DNA of 33,979 nucleotides from an uncultured Candidatus Saccharibacteria bacterium (GTDB taxonomy: Bacteria > Patescibacteriota > Saccharimonadia > Saccharimonadales > Saccharimonadaceae). The stretch is taken from NCBI GenBank assembly GCA_946415265.1, contig CAMKRV010000009.1:1-33979 (forward strand). Reading direction: 5' to 3'. This document shows, piece by piece, positions 22,227-29,510 of this stretch. Position 1 is the first letter of the stretch, and each line of letters starts with the position of its first letter. The notes beneath the pieces were generated by a model. That model worked only from the letters and a program-made list of their open reading frames with translations, was not told the origin of the DNA and searched no databases. The position numbers were made by a program, and so were the translations under genes.

Positions 22227-23177
22227 CTATATTTGCATTAATTCAGCCGTATCCAAATTGTAATCGCTCATCGCTATTTTTTGAATAGCTGGGTTTTCGT
22301 AGGTATTATAGTAATAGGTTTTGGCCGTGGCAGAATACCCACCAGTATAAATAGTAAGCTCACACTTGCCGTCACCCATCTGTGCCGCACCATCAATCAT
22401 CGCAACGCCCGCAAGAGTATGAAACAAGCGCGATACATTCTCTTCTTCAGTGCCCTTTACCGGATAATGAGTATTAAGATAAGCCGCTCGTACAAAACGT
22501 GATGGAGAATAATAATCACCCGGCAACCCCTGCATCAACGACCCAGTACCAAAAGCCGTCATTTTGGCTTTACCCCACCGCACTTCTTTTGGCATTTGCG
22601 AAAAGAGATTCATGTAGTTGCGCAAGTTTTCTTTGTGCCAACCATAGCCCGGCTGATTAGTGAGAATATCTACGTCGTTTTCAAAAATCTCCATCCCATT
22701 TGCAGTATATTCCACTACAATAGAGCGCTTTGCATCACCAATCATATAGTGTAATTCCGACACAGGGTACTGGTCATTTATCGGCTGTGCCACAATCGCA
22801 GTATTTTTTAAAGCAGCCTCCACTTCGTCTACCGTTTTAAAATTCATCACAATCCATAGCGGGAACTCGTAGGCCGCAACATTTGTTTTGCCATCCACTG
22901 CAGTCTTTTCATAAACAGCGTAGCCCGGAAAATTTAATCCTGCAATCGCAAGACCAGCTTCATTAGCGCAATCAAAATACAGCGGTTTATCATCGGCCAC
23001 TACCGCCATCCCGATAATCGCACCATTTTTTGGCGCCATTTCGCCCAAAAACGCCGAATTATATTTGTATCCACGTGGTGTAATTACTACCTTCTCACCA
23101 TAGCCCGTAGCCCAATCCAAATTCCGCCCAAAATACATCCCGCCATCCGCACTATTAAACCTCACTCCTGTACACAT
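22227..23177 (-). CDS. Choloylglycine hydrolase family (bile salt hydrolase / penicillin V acylase-like)
   Basis: 316 aa, normal family length. An Ntn hydrolase whose Met1 is removed to expose Cys2: sequence begins MCTGVRFNSADGG. Active-site residues fall where expected: Cys2, Arg18 and Asp21 (FGRNLDW), Asn82 (GLNFPGY), Asn174 (ILTNQPGY) and Arg227 (SPSRFVRAAY). It hydrolyses linear amides: conjugated bile salts, penicillin V or N-acyl homoserine lactones; substrate cannot be read from sequence. No signal peptide, so probably cytoplasmic. GGGAGG precedes the ATG and the cotH-like gene ends 24 nt upstream, so the two are likely cotranscribed. In an epibiont it may detoxify host-derived amides (inference). 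Confidence 0.9.
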   Translation of the reverse strand: MCTGVRFNSADGGMYFGRNLDWATGYGEKVVITPRGYKYNSAFLGEMAPKNGAIIGMAVVADDKPLYFDCANEAGLAIAGLNFPGYAVYEKTAVDGKTNVAAYEFPLWIVMNFKTVDEVEAALKNTAIVAQPINDQYPVSELHYMIGDAKRSIVVEYTANGMEIFENDVDILTNQPGYGWHKENLRNYMNLFSQMPKEVRWGKAKMTAFGTGSLMQGLPGDYYSPSRFVRAAYLNTHYPVKGTEEENVSRLFHTLAGVAMIDGAAQMGDGKCELTIYTGGYSATAKTYYYNTYENPAIQKIAMSDYNLDTAELMQI

Positions 23178-23201
23178 TTTACCTCCCTTTCGTTTTAAAT
23201 A

Positions 23202-24512
23202 TTAAACTTCTATTACATTTATATCATAAGCGGGATGGTTTTGGTAGCGCTCCGTACCATATTCTTGCTCCATATAGTCGTACCGCGCACTCAGCCACTG
23301 CAACATCTTTTTGATATCTGTTACATAGCCATCTTTTTCCCATTTTTCACTATCCCGCATTGCCGCATCATATATCCGTGCCGCCTGCGTAAATACGTAC
23401 CATAAAAGTTCATCTTTTCGGCCCGCCAACCTATCATTAAATACTCTATCCACTTCCGCCCTAAATTCCGGAATATCAATCAACCTGGCAAATAATCGCG
23501 ACCACTGCAAATACTGCTCGTCTGGCGGCAAATATTCTGTTTCTATCGCCGGAGTAAACAGCCATACAGGGGCATTATTTTGTCCCCGCCGATAATTATT
23601 CAGCGATATATCAAAATCCCACGCTGGCCCAGCATGAATTTTATCATCCAGCCCATCTTTATAAAAATATTGGCTGGTAAAATACGCATCCGTATTGACA
23701 ACCAGCTCTTCAACTAAATAATATTCCGCAAAAGATTTTACGTCTATCAGTTCTCTTATTGTGTCATAATCATGATTTTTAATAGCCTCTTCTAGAGCAT
23801 TAAAATTCGCTACAAAATCTTCCATCGCCGTAGCTGTATTATCTTCATTAACCGCGTCTTTTACGGTCAAATGTTCACCATTACCCGTCACATAGTATAA
23901 TTCTTCCGCCTGTCCATATACATTGTCTAGCTCCACAAGTACCCCATACGGATCCCTCAAATCTACCGCATTCTTACCAACTTCTATCCCACGCGTTAAA
24001 TAATACAGCCCTTGATATTCATCATCTACACTTAACTCCACAAAATCCCCATAGTAGGCATATTTCTCCCCCACCATCTTCTCAATATAAAACGCTGTAT
24101 CCGTCCGTAGATTCGTCCAATCCATGTAGTTAGCTAGTAATATCCATTTTTTGCGCGACCCCAATCCCAATAAATCCACTTTTTGCCTAAATTTTATCTG
24201 CAAAGGTTTTTTAATTTGCGCCCAAGTCGCGTTTCCGCGTCCCTTTATTTCCACATCTTCATATACTTCTTCCTTATCGCCATCCGTTACCGTCACATTA
24301 TTCCCTAGATATTTAATCTCTTTACCATTTTCATAAATCTCCTCAAGAGTAACACCATTCAGGTCTATTTCCATGCGCGGAATTTCATTATTTACCGTTA
24401 GAGTAGGTTTTTGCGGAACATTAATCTGTGCCAATATTACACCAATTAAAATTACAAATACGGCAGCAAAAAACAGTGTAACAAAAACACCTTTATGCTC
24501 TCGCTTTCGCAT
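23202..24512 (-). CDS. CotH kinase family protein, membrane-anchored
   Basis: 436 aa. N-terminal anchor (about 9-29, VFVTLFFAAVFVILIGVILA). CotH hallmarks follow: IKGRGNATWAQIKKPLQIKF, KVDLLGLGSRKKWILLANYM, DLRTDTAFYIEK-like segment, YYLTRGIEVGKNAVDL and AGPAWDFDISLNNYRRG with metal-binding DFD. CotH proteins phosphorylate secreted or spore-coat proteins (Bacillus CotH) and are atypical kinases; here the domain should be extracytoplasmic. ATG 24512 lies six bases after TAAAAT (24524-24519 on this strand) without a Shine-Dalgarno, implying a leaderless mRNA. It lies between a sortase gene and the choloylglycine hydrolase gene. Confidence 0.87.
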   Translation of the reverse strand: MRKREHKGVFVTLFFAAVFVILIGVILAQINVPQKPTLTVNNEIPRMEIDLNGVTLEEIYENGKEIKYLGNNVTVTDGDKEEVYEDVEIKGRGNATWAQIKKPLQIKFRQKVDLLGLGSRKKWILLANYMDWTNLRTDTAFYIEKMVGEKYAYYGDFVELSVDDEYQGLYYLTRGIEVGKNAVDLRDPYGVLVELDNVYGQAEELYYVTGNGEHLTVKDAVNEDNTATAMEDFVANFNALEEAIKNHDYDTIRELIDVKSFAEYYLVEELVVNTDAYFTSQYFYKDGLDDKIHAGPAWDFDISLNNYRRGQNNAPVWLFTPAIETEYLPPDEQYLQWSRLFARLIDIPEFRAEVDRVFNDRLAGRKDELLWYVFTQAARIYDAAMRDSEKWEKDGYVTDIKKMLQWLSARYDYMEQEYGTERYQNHPAYDINVIEV

Positions 24513-24518
24513 AGCTAT

Positions 24519-24524
24519 ATTTTA
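24519..24524 (-). promoter_or_regulatory. Leaderless -10 box of CotH-like gene
   Basis: TAAAAT on the minus strand followed by six bases (ATAGCT) and the ATG; same architecture as at 11668, 17167 and 29498. Confidence 0.55.
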
Positions 24525-24533
24525 TCACATTCC

Positions 24534-25154
24534 CTATACGGCGTTTGCAAAAACCACCAAACGATGCGAAGCGTCCCCATTACCATAAGACGTGCCATAA
24601 CAGGTAAATAAAGCTATATCATGCCCCATAGCGGTATTGGCAATATTAGACATCAATTTACGGTTATTTTCCAAATATCCATCTTCAGTTTTTCTATAGA
24701 TCTGAATATCCGACACAACATATTGTTTTGCCACGCCGCCCTCCGTAATCGTAAAGTTTTCGCCGACATAGCGCCCCGTCAAACTACCCAACAAATTTCC
24801 AGTATTGTGTCCATAAATCATTTTTCTAAACTTATATATGCCATCGTAGCGCAAGCTATTTACGGTGTTCGTATATTCAGCAACAGAATTAATATAAAAC
24901 GATACGGTATAATTTGCAATCTGTGGCGCCACATATACTGGAGCGGGTGCCGCATATGTAGTAGTCGTTATGGGTGCTGGTGCAGTAGATTCCTCTGCTA
25001 CTTCTACAGCAGGCTCTTCCACCGGTATCGTCTCTACAACACCAGCATTACTTATCCCGACCAATTCGTAGCTATCCGAAGCCATCAAAACCTCAGGACT
25101 ACCAATTATCCCTATAAAAGCTGAAAATAGTAACAAAAAAAGGCGTTTCGCCAT
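24534..25154 (-). CDS. Sortase-family transpeptidase
   Basis: 206 aa from ATG 25154. An N-terminal signal/anchor (LFLLLFSAFIGIIGSPEVLMA), then an Ala/Thr/Pro/Val-rich linker (about 40-80), then a sortase beta-barrel with the triad His116 (IYGHNTGNLLGSL), Cys185 (ALFTCYGTSYG) and Arg198 (ASHRLVVFA). Sortases join surface proteins to peptidoglycan or pilin; it could anchor surface proteins of this region, though no LPxTG substrate was seen in the window. ORF-track start 25175 is too early: GGGAG lies 7 nt before ATG 25154 and TATAAT (25192-25187, minus) is upstream. The preceding divergent gene is the HD nucleotidase. Confidence 0.82.
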   Translation of the reverse strand: MAKRLFLLLFSAFIGIIGSPEVLMASDSYELVGISNAGVVETIPVEEPAVEVAEESTAPAPITTTTYAAPAPVYVAPQIANYTVSFYINSVAEYTNTVNSLRYDGIYKFRKMIYGHNTGNLLGSLTGRYVGENFTITEGGVAKQYVVSDIQIYRKTEDGYLENNRKLMSNIANTAMGHDIALFTCYGTSYGNGDASHRLVVFANAV

Positions 25155-25186
25155 AATAACTCCCATAATGACCAAGTTATACTCTC

Positions 25187-25192
25187 ATTATA
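25187..25192 (-). promoter_or_regulatory. -10 box of sortase gene
   Basis: Perfect TATAAT on the minus strand preceded by GTGC (TGC, extended -10), about 32 nt upstream of the preferred start codon. Confidence 0.6.
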
Positions 25193-25271
25193 GCACACTT
25201 TACTCAAAATGTCAATGGTTAAATCATATTCAGGTAAAATTTTCTCCCTAGACACGTTCCCTGGTATCTCT

Positions 25272-25317
25272 TATAATACTCTTTAACAGGGTGGAGTACA
25301 TTTACAGGAGGTGCAAA
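25272..25317 (+). promoter_or_regulatory. Promoter and shared-type leader of HD nucleotidase gene
   Basis: TATAAT (25272-25277) followed by a ~34-nt leader GGGTGGAGTACATTTACAGG then AGGTGCAAA before the ATG. It closely resembles the leader of the SAH-like gene at 17184-17222 (GGTGGGAGTATTTTTACAGG then GAGGTG). Both have TATAAT at the same distance from the start codon. Confidence 0.6.
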
Positions 25318-26184
25318 ATGGATATTAAAACATACGATTTATTCAACGAGTACGATAACGCCCTAGCAGGAGAAGAAAAAATATCTGGGGGCTCTTTCAA
25401 TGTCCCCACCTGTCCCGCTCAAGAAGTTCTTGGCATTGTTCAACAACTCGAATGCGTAGCTAAATCCAACACGGTATTAAGGTGTTGTAGCACACGCTAC
25501 GGCTCCTTCGACCCCAGTCAAATAGGGCCAGAAACAGTAGCAGCTCACACCAATCTATTGCAAGTAATTGTAGACCGAGTGTTAGCATATTACTACGGCC
25601 CGCTTTTCACTGCAACTCACGACGGCAACTTTACCTACCGAGAGATCATGGAAGTAATCAGGCGTCACGACTTACCCGAAAATGTCATCGGCGACATCGC
25701 CGACAACGGTAACCGCGACGACGTCAACCTGCGCCATATCGAGCAGTCTTATCTTTACAACTTCGCCAAAGCGTCTCCCAGACGCGACGTCAATTCCGAG
25801 GAGAAAATCCGCTTGCTCCAGTACAATATGGATAATCAGCTCGGTTTTACCGGCCAGCTTCTCTACGCAGCAGATAAGATGTCGGCGATTTTCGCCACAC
25901 TCGAATACGATTGCAATGGCGCTTCGCCCACCATGTCTACCGCCTTTACGGGCGCATCAAGGAAAGAAGCTAAAGCTATGGAGCTCTGCGAATTCTATTC
26001 CACATCCGGTCAAGATAAAATTTGTCGCGCCAGCGAAATGTGGACTATTGATTACTTCAAGTTCCGCAAGTTGTATCAGTACGACAGCACCGGCCTCATT
26101 ACCGCAATACTGATCATGAAAAGCATCATCACTAACGGCAAATGGTACTCTTGGCGTAAAGCAGACTACGCAAAAGTTCAATAA
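25318..26184 (+). CDS. HD-domain nucleotidase-like phosphohydrolase (YfbR/HDDC2-like)
   Basis: 288 aa from ATG 25318, with AGGAGG 7 nt upstream; the track start at 25291 lies only 13 nt after the -10 box and has no ribosome binding site. Metal ligands of an HD domain are visible: His77 (AAHTNLLQVI), His117-Asp118 in RRHDLPENVIGD with Glu121 as in the HDxxE pattern of 5'-deoxynucleotidases, and Asp near 190 (YAADKMSAI). The N-terminal ~60 and C-terminal ~70 residues are extra. Its position just before thyA-folA suggests dNMP turnover, but a terminator separates them. Other HD nucleotide hydrolases are possible. Confidence 0.75.
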   Translation: MDIKTYDLFNEYDNALAGEEKISGGSFNVPTCPAQEVLGIVQQLECVAKSNTVLRCCSTRYGSFDPSQIGPETVAAHTNLLQVIVDRVLAYYYGPLFTATHDGNFTYREIMEVIRRHDLPENVIGDIADNGNRDDVNLRHIEQSYLYNFAKASPRRDVNSEEKIRLLQYNMDNQLGFTGQLLYAADKMSAIFATLEYDCNGASPTMSTAFTGASRKEAKAMELCEFYSTSGQDKICRASEMWTIDYFKFRKLYQYDSTGLITAILIMKSIITNGKWYSWRKADYAKVQ

Positions 26185-26200
26185 CCACCTCCACCCCCTT

Positions 26201-26235
26201 AAAGCCTCGAGATTTTTACATTTCGGGGCTTTTTC
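26201..26235 (+). terminator. Terminator between HD gene and thyA
   Basis: AAAGCCTCGA (26201-26210) pairs with TTCGGGGCTTT (26222-26232), with one T-G wobble, followed by TTTTT; 17 nt after the stop. Confidence 0.85.
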
Positions 26236-26260
26236 CTGCTTTTACATCGCCTTTTCATGC

Positions 26261-26266
26261 TATAAT
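26261..26266 (+). promoter_or_regulatory. Extended -10 promoter of thyA-folA
   Basis: TGC-TATAAT (TATAAT at 26261-26266); upstream TTTACA at 26241-26246 is only 14 bp away, so the extended -10 is probably the main determinant. GGAGG precedes the thyA ATG. Confidence 0.65.
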
Positions 26267-26284
26267 CAAAAAAACGGAGGCAAA

Positions 26285-27250
26285 ATGAGCAAATTCGACG
26301 ACCAATATATAGACCTTTGCCGGCGTATTTTAGACCACGGCGAAAAAATCACCAATTACAAGAAATCTGACGCTCGTAGTGCCACCACAGCTACCGCCAT
26401 CCCAGACCATACCGCTCAAGGCTCATCCGAAGCTCGCACTATCCGCCTACCACATCAAGTTTTGCAATTTGATTTATCCGAAGAATTCCCAATTCTAGTT
26501 TCTAAAAAAGTCGGGTTCAAGACCGCCACTTTAGAGTTGCTTTGGATTTACCAGGTCGCTTCCAACGATGTTCGTTGGCTACAAGAACGCAACGTCAAAA
26601 TCTGGAACGAATGGGAAATCGCCGAAGACGGCACCTATCAAGGACGAAATATCAACGACATCTATGCCAAATCTCACCCTACCGAACCTAAAGAAAATTT
26701 TGCCCACACCATCGGCACTGCCTATGGCTGGATTGTTAATCGCTATCATCTAATTGACAATTTGATCGAAACCCTCAAAAAGACCCCCGGTAACCGTCGT
26801 ATGGTACTTTCTCTCTGGCAAAACGAATGGCTACCTACCGCCGCTTTACCTTCTTGCGTCTGGAATTCGCAATGGAACTTAATAGACGGCAGGCTTAATT
26901 TACTAGTCACTTCTCGTTCTACCGATGTGCCGCTTGGACTGCCCTTCAATATTGCCCAGTACGCAGTACTTTGCCACCTGGTAGCCCAATGTATCGGCGC
27001 CCAGCCTGGTCAATTCACCTTTATCACTAATGATGCACATATCTACGAGAACCAAATCGATGGCATCCGCGAGCAAATCGCCCGTTACGACAAAGCAGTA
27101 GAAGATGGCACCCTACCACCAGCACCTAAGCTTTGGATTAATCCAGAAATTACCGATTTCCATAAATTTGACAATTCCCGCGAGCTCAAAGATATCCGCC
27201 TAGAAAATTACGAAAACCTCGGCACCATCAAGATGCCAGTTACGGAGTAA
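26285..27250 (+). CDS. thyA: Thymidylate synthase (ThyA)
   Basis: 321 aa. Converts dUMP to dTMP using methylene-THF, producing DHF. Recognisable landmarks: ELLWIYQVASNDVRWLQERN, NVKIWNEWE, GTAYGWIVNRY, GNRRMVLSLW, the catalytic Cys191 in LPSCVWNSQW, SRSTDVPLGLPFNIAQYA and NDAHIYENQ. The residue after the catalytic Cys is Val, whereas most ThyA have PCH, and YGKQWR is replaced by YGWIVNR, so it is a divergent but complete enzyme. A ~20-residue insertion occurs near 30-50. It overlaps functionally with folA (1 nt downstream) and glyA, completing the thymidylate cycle. Confidence 0.94.
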   Translation: MSKFDDQYIDLCRRILDHGEKITNYKKSDARSATTATAIPDHTAQGSSEARTIRLPHQVLQFDLSEEFPILVSKKVGFKTATLELLWIYQVASNDVRWLQERNVKIWNEWEIAEDGTYQGRNINDIYAKSHPTEPKENFAHTIGTAYGWIVNRYHLIDNLIETLKKTPGNRRMVLSLWQNEWLPTAALPSCVWNSQWNLIDGRLNLLVTSRSTDVPLGLPFNIAQYAVLCHLVAQCIGAQPGQFTFITNDAHIYENQIDGIREQIARYDKAVEDGTLPPAPKLWINPEITDFHKFDNSRELKDIRLENYENLGTIKMPVTE

Positions 27251-27251
27251 A

Positions 27252-27725
27252 ATGTTTAGTATTATTGCAGCTATCGGCAAAAACAAGGAACTAGGTAAAA
27301 ATGGCGATCTAGTTTTTCATATCAAAGAAGATATGAAATATTTTCGCGACACCACCAAGGGCCATAAAATCATCATGGGCCACAAAACTTGGGATAGTCT
27401 GCCCGGCAAACTTCCTAATCGCGAAAACATCGTCATTTCCAGAAACCCAGTAGAAGGCGCCGACCTTACCGTCACAAATCTTAGTGAATATATAGAGCAA
27501 AATAAAGATACTGCCGAAGAAATTTTTGTAATTGGTGGCGGTATGGTATATTTTGAATTTATGAATTATGCCAAAAATCTCTATCTCACCGAGATTGACG
27601 CCACTATTTCCGATGCTGACACCTTTTTTCCCGAATTTGATAAAACTAAGTACCACAAAACTATAATTAAGAAAGGATCAGAAGATGATCTAACCTACAC
27701 TTTCGTGAAGTACGTTAAAATCTGA
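27252..27725 (+). CDS. folA: Dihydrofolate reductase
   Basis: 157 aa, one base after thyA, so translated from the same mRNA. Regenerates THF from DHF with NADPH. Visible motifs: MFSIIAAIGKNKELGKNGD, KIIMGHKTWDSLPGKLPNRE, VISRNP and VIGGGMVYFEFM. The catalytic acidic residue is kept (HIKEDMKYF, Asp equivalent to E. coli D27), but the usual PW pair before it is VF (LVFHIKED), replacing the nearly universal Trp22. The C-terminal strands (DDLTYTFVKYVKI) are typical. No ribosome binding site independent of thyA is obvious. Confidence 0.94.
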   Translation: MFSIIAAIGKNKELGKNGDLVFHIKEDMKYFRDTTKGHKIIMGHKTWDSLPGKLPNRENIVISRNPVEGADLTVTNLSEYIEQNKDTAEEIFVIGGGMVYFEFMNYAKNLYLTEIDATISDADTFFPEFDKTKYHKTIIKKGSEDDLTYTFVKYVKI

Positions 27726-27888
27726 ATAATATATTTGACGTGCATTGAGCCAACCCGAGAAATTTTTCCTTAATTTTAGAAAAATCGACGAGCGAGGCCC
27801 CCCATCCGGCGCGAGACGAGCGATTTTTCGTTAAAAATTTAGGAAAAATTTTCCCGGAGTGCAGCGAAGTCGCACAAGAATATATTAT
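27726..27888. repeat. 163-bp nested palindromic element (MITE/REP-like)
   Basis: Ends are the inverted repeats ATAATATATT (27726-27735) and AATATATTAT (27879-27888). Inside, CCCGAGAAATTTTTCCT pairs with AGGAAAAATTTTCCCGG, and AGAAAAATCG pairs with CGATTTTTCG, around a GC-rich centre CGAGGCCCCCCATCCGGCGCG. There is no ORF. The element fills almost the whole folA-glyA gap, begins one base after the folA stop, and has a composition unlike its neighbours. It may be a mobile palindromic repeat that also serves as transcription terminator. Confidence 0.65.
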
Positions 27889-27922
27889 TTAGATTCAAGA
27901 GATAGTTAATAAAGGAGAAATT

Positions 27923-29308
27923 ATGCAAGATCCAGTATTTGATTTAATAGATAAAGAGAAAAAACGCCAAAGCGAAGGTCTAGAATTAATTCCTAGCGAA
28001 AACTACGTTTCCGCTGAGGTTTTACAGGCGATGGGTTCTATTCTTACCAATAAATATTCTGAAGGCTACCCCCATTTTGATGGCACCGGCGTAAGTCGCC
28101 CAGACGACAAATCCTTCAAAGAGTGGGACGAAAAAGATATCGCCACCAAAATTTTGCCAAATTACCGCTATTACGGTGGCCAGACCAACATAGATCGCAT
28201 TGAACGCCTTGCCATAGATCGCGCTTGCCGCCTTTTTCATGCCGACCACGCCAATGTTCAGCCTCACTCTGGCGCCAACGCCAACGAAGCAGTTTATTTT
28301 GCCTGGTGTAATCCCGGCGATAAAATCCTAGCCATGAGTTTGCCCGCTGGCGGCCACCTTACTCACGGCGCACCCGTTACGCGTTCTGCTAAAATTTATA
28401 ATTTCATCGGCTACGGTGTCACCGCAGACGGCGATATAGATTACGACGAGCTAGAGCAAAAAGCCCTCGCCGAACAGCCTAAAATTATCTTGGTAGGATA
28501 TTCCGCTTTTATGAAAATCCCAGATTTTGCCAGAGTTGCTAAAATCGCTGCCCAGATTCCAGATTGTTTACTAATGGCTGATATGGCTCACGTGGCTGGG
28601 CTTATTGCTGGCGGCGTACATCCAAATCCATTAGATTACGGCTTTAATGTTATGACCACTACCACCCACAAAACCCTTCGTGGGCCGCGTGGCGGTTTGA
28701 TTCTCTCCAAAGGCAATGTAGCTTCGCCCCTAAGAAAACCAGAAAAAACTCTAGAAAATATTCCTATTTTAATAGACCGCGCCGTATTCCCTGGCACCCA
28801 AGGTGGCCCACTAGAACATATCATCGCCGCCAAAGCCGTAGCCTTCGGCGAAGCTTTAAAACCAGAATTCAAAACTTATGCCAAAAATATTGTCGAAAAT
28901 GCCAAAATCTTAGCTAAAGAGTTAAAAAAGCTCGGTTTCACCCTGCAAGGCGATGGCACCGAAAACCACTTAATTCTCGCCAACGTCAAAGATAGCTTTG
29001 GTTTTGATGGCAAAATCTATGAAAAAGCCCTAGACATGGTAGGCCTCACCCTCAATGCCAATGCTATCCCTACAGATAAAGGTGGCGCCTTCCGCCCCTC
29101 TGGCGTACGTCTCGGCACACCAGCCATTACTACGCGTGGCCTCAGCAAAGAAGAAATGATCACTCTAGCACATTGGATGAAAAAGGTCGCCGATATCTGC
29201 GCCGAAGCCGGCACCGAAGAAAAACTCGCCAACTTTGCCGCCGAGTTAGAAACCATTAAGAGCGAAGTGCGCACTCTCGCCCTCAAATTCCCCGTTCCTG
29301 GAATATAA
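27923..29308 (+). CDS. glyA: Serine hydroxymethyltransferase
   Basis: 461 aa, PLP enzyme interconverting serine and glycine while charging THF to methylene-THF, the cofactor for ThyA. Landmarks: LELIPSENYVSAEVLQAMGS, LTNKYSEGYP, YYGGQTNIDRIE, ANVQPHSGANANEAVY, MADMAHVAGLIAGGVHPNP and the PLP lysine in TTTTHKTLRGPRGG (about residue 250), then RPSGVRLGTPAITTRG. Slightly longer than the ~420 aa norm because of an insertion after the YYGG region (FDGTGVSRPDDKSFKEWDEK) and near 260-285. AAAGGAG precedes the ATG. Ends before a terminator at 29342. Confidence 0.97.
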   Translation: MQDPVFDLIDKEKKRQSEGLELIPSENYVSAEVLQAMGSILTNKYSEGYPHFDGTGVSRPDDKSFKEWDEKDIATKILPNYRYYGGQTNIDRIERLAIDRACRLFHADHANVQPHSGANANEAVYFAWCNPGDKILAMSLPAGGHLTHGAPVTRSAKIYNFIGYGVTADGDIDYDELEQKALAEQPKIILVGYSAFMKIPDFARVAKIAAQIPDCLLMADMAHVAGLIAGGVHPNPLDYGFNVMTTTTHKTLRGPRGGLILSKGNVASPLRKPEKTLENIPILIDRAVFPGTQGGPLEHIIAAKAVAFGEALKPEFKTYAKNIVENAKILAKELKKLGFTLQGDGTENHLILANVKDSFGFDGKIYEKALDMVGLTLNANAIPTDKGGAFRPSGVRLGTPAITTRGLSKEEMITLAHWMKKVADICAEAGTEEKLANFAAELETIKSEVRTLALKFPVPGI

Positions 29309-29341
29309 AAGTTTCCAAAATACAGGAAAATCCAAAATACA

Positions 29342-29372
29342 AAATATAGCCTCAAAACGGGGCTATATTTCC
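29342..29372. terminator. Terminator after glyA
   Basis: AAATATAGCC (29342-29351), loop including TCAAAACGG, GGCTATATTT (29361-29370). Symmetric A/T tracts; 33 nt past the glyA stop. Confidence 0.88.
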
Positions 29373-29497
29373 ATTATATCACACTTATTTTAAAAAGTCA
29401 AGTTTCAGATAAAATGGTGGGGCTTAATTAACCAGGTTTTAACGGTATACAAAAAAGAGCCACGAAAAAAGCTAGATAGGAAGTGCCATAAAAATGT

Positions 29498-29510
29498 TAT
29501 AATGAGGGTA
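29498..29510 (+). promoter_or_regulatory. Leaderless promoter of CYTH gene
   Basis: TATAAT (29498-29503), six bases GAGGGT, then ATG 29510. The GAGGGT is too close to the ATG for use as a Shine-Dalgarno, supporting leaderless initiation. Confidence 0.65.
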
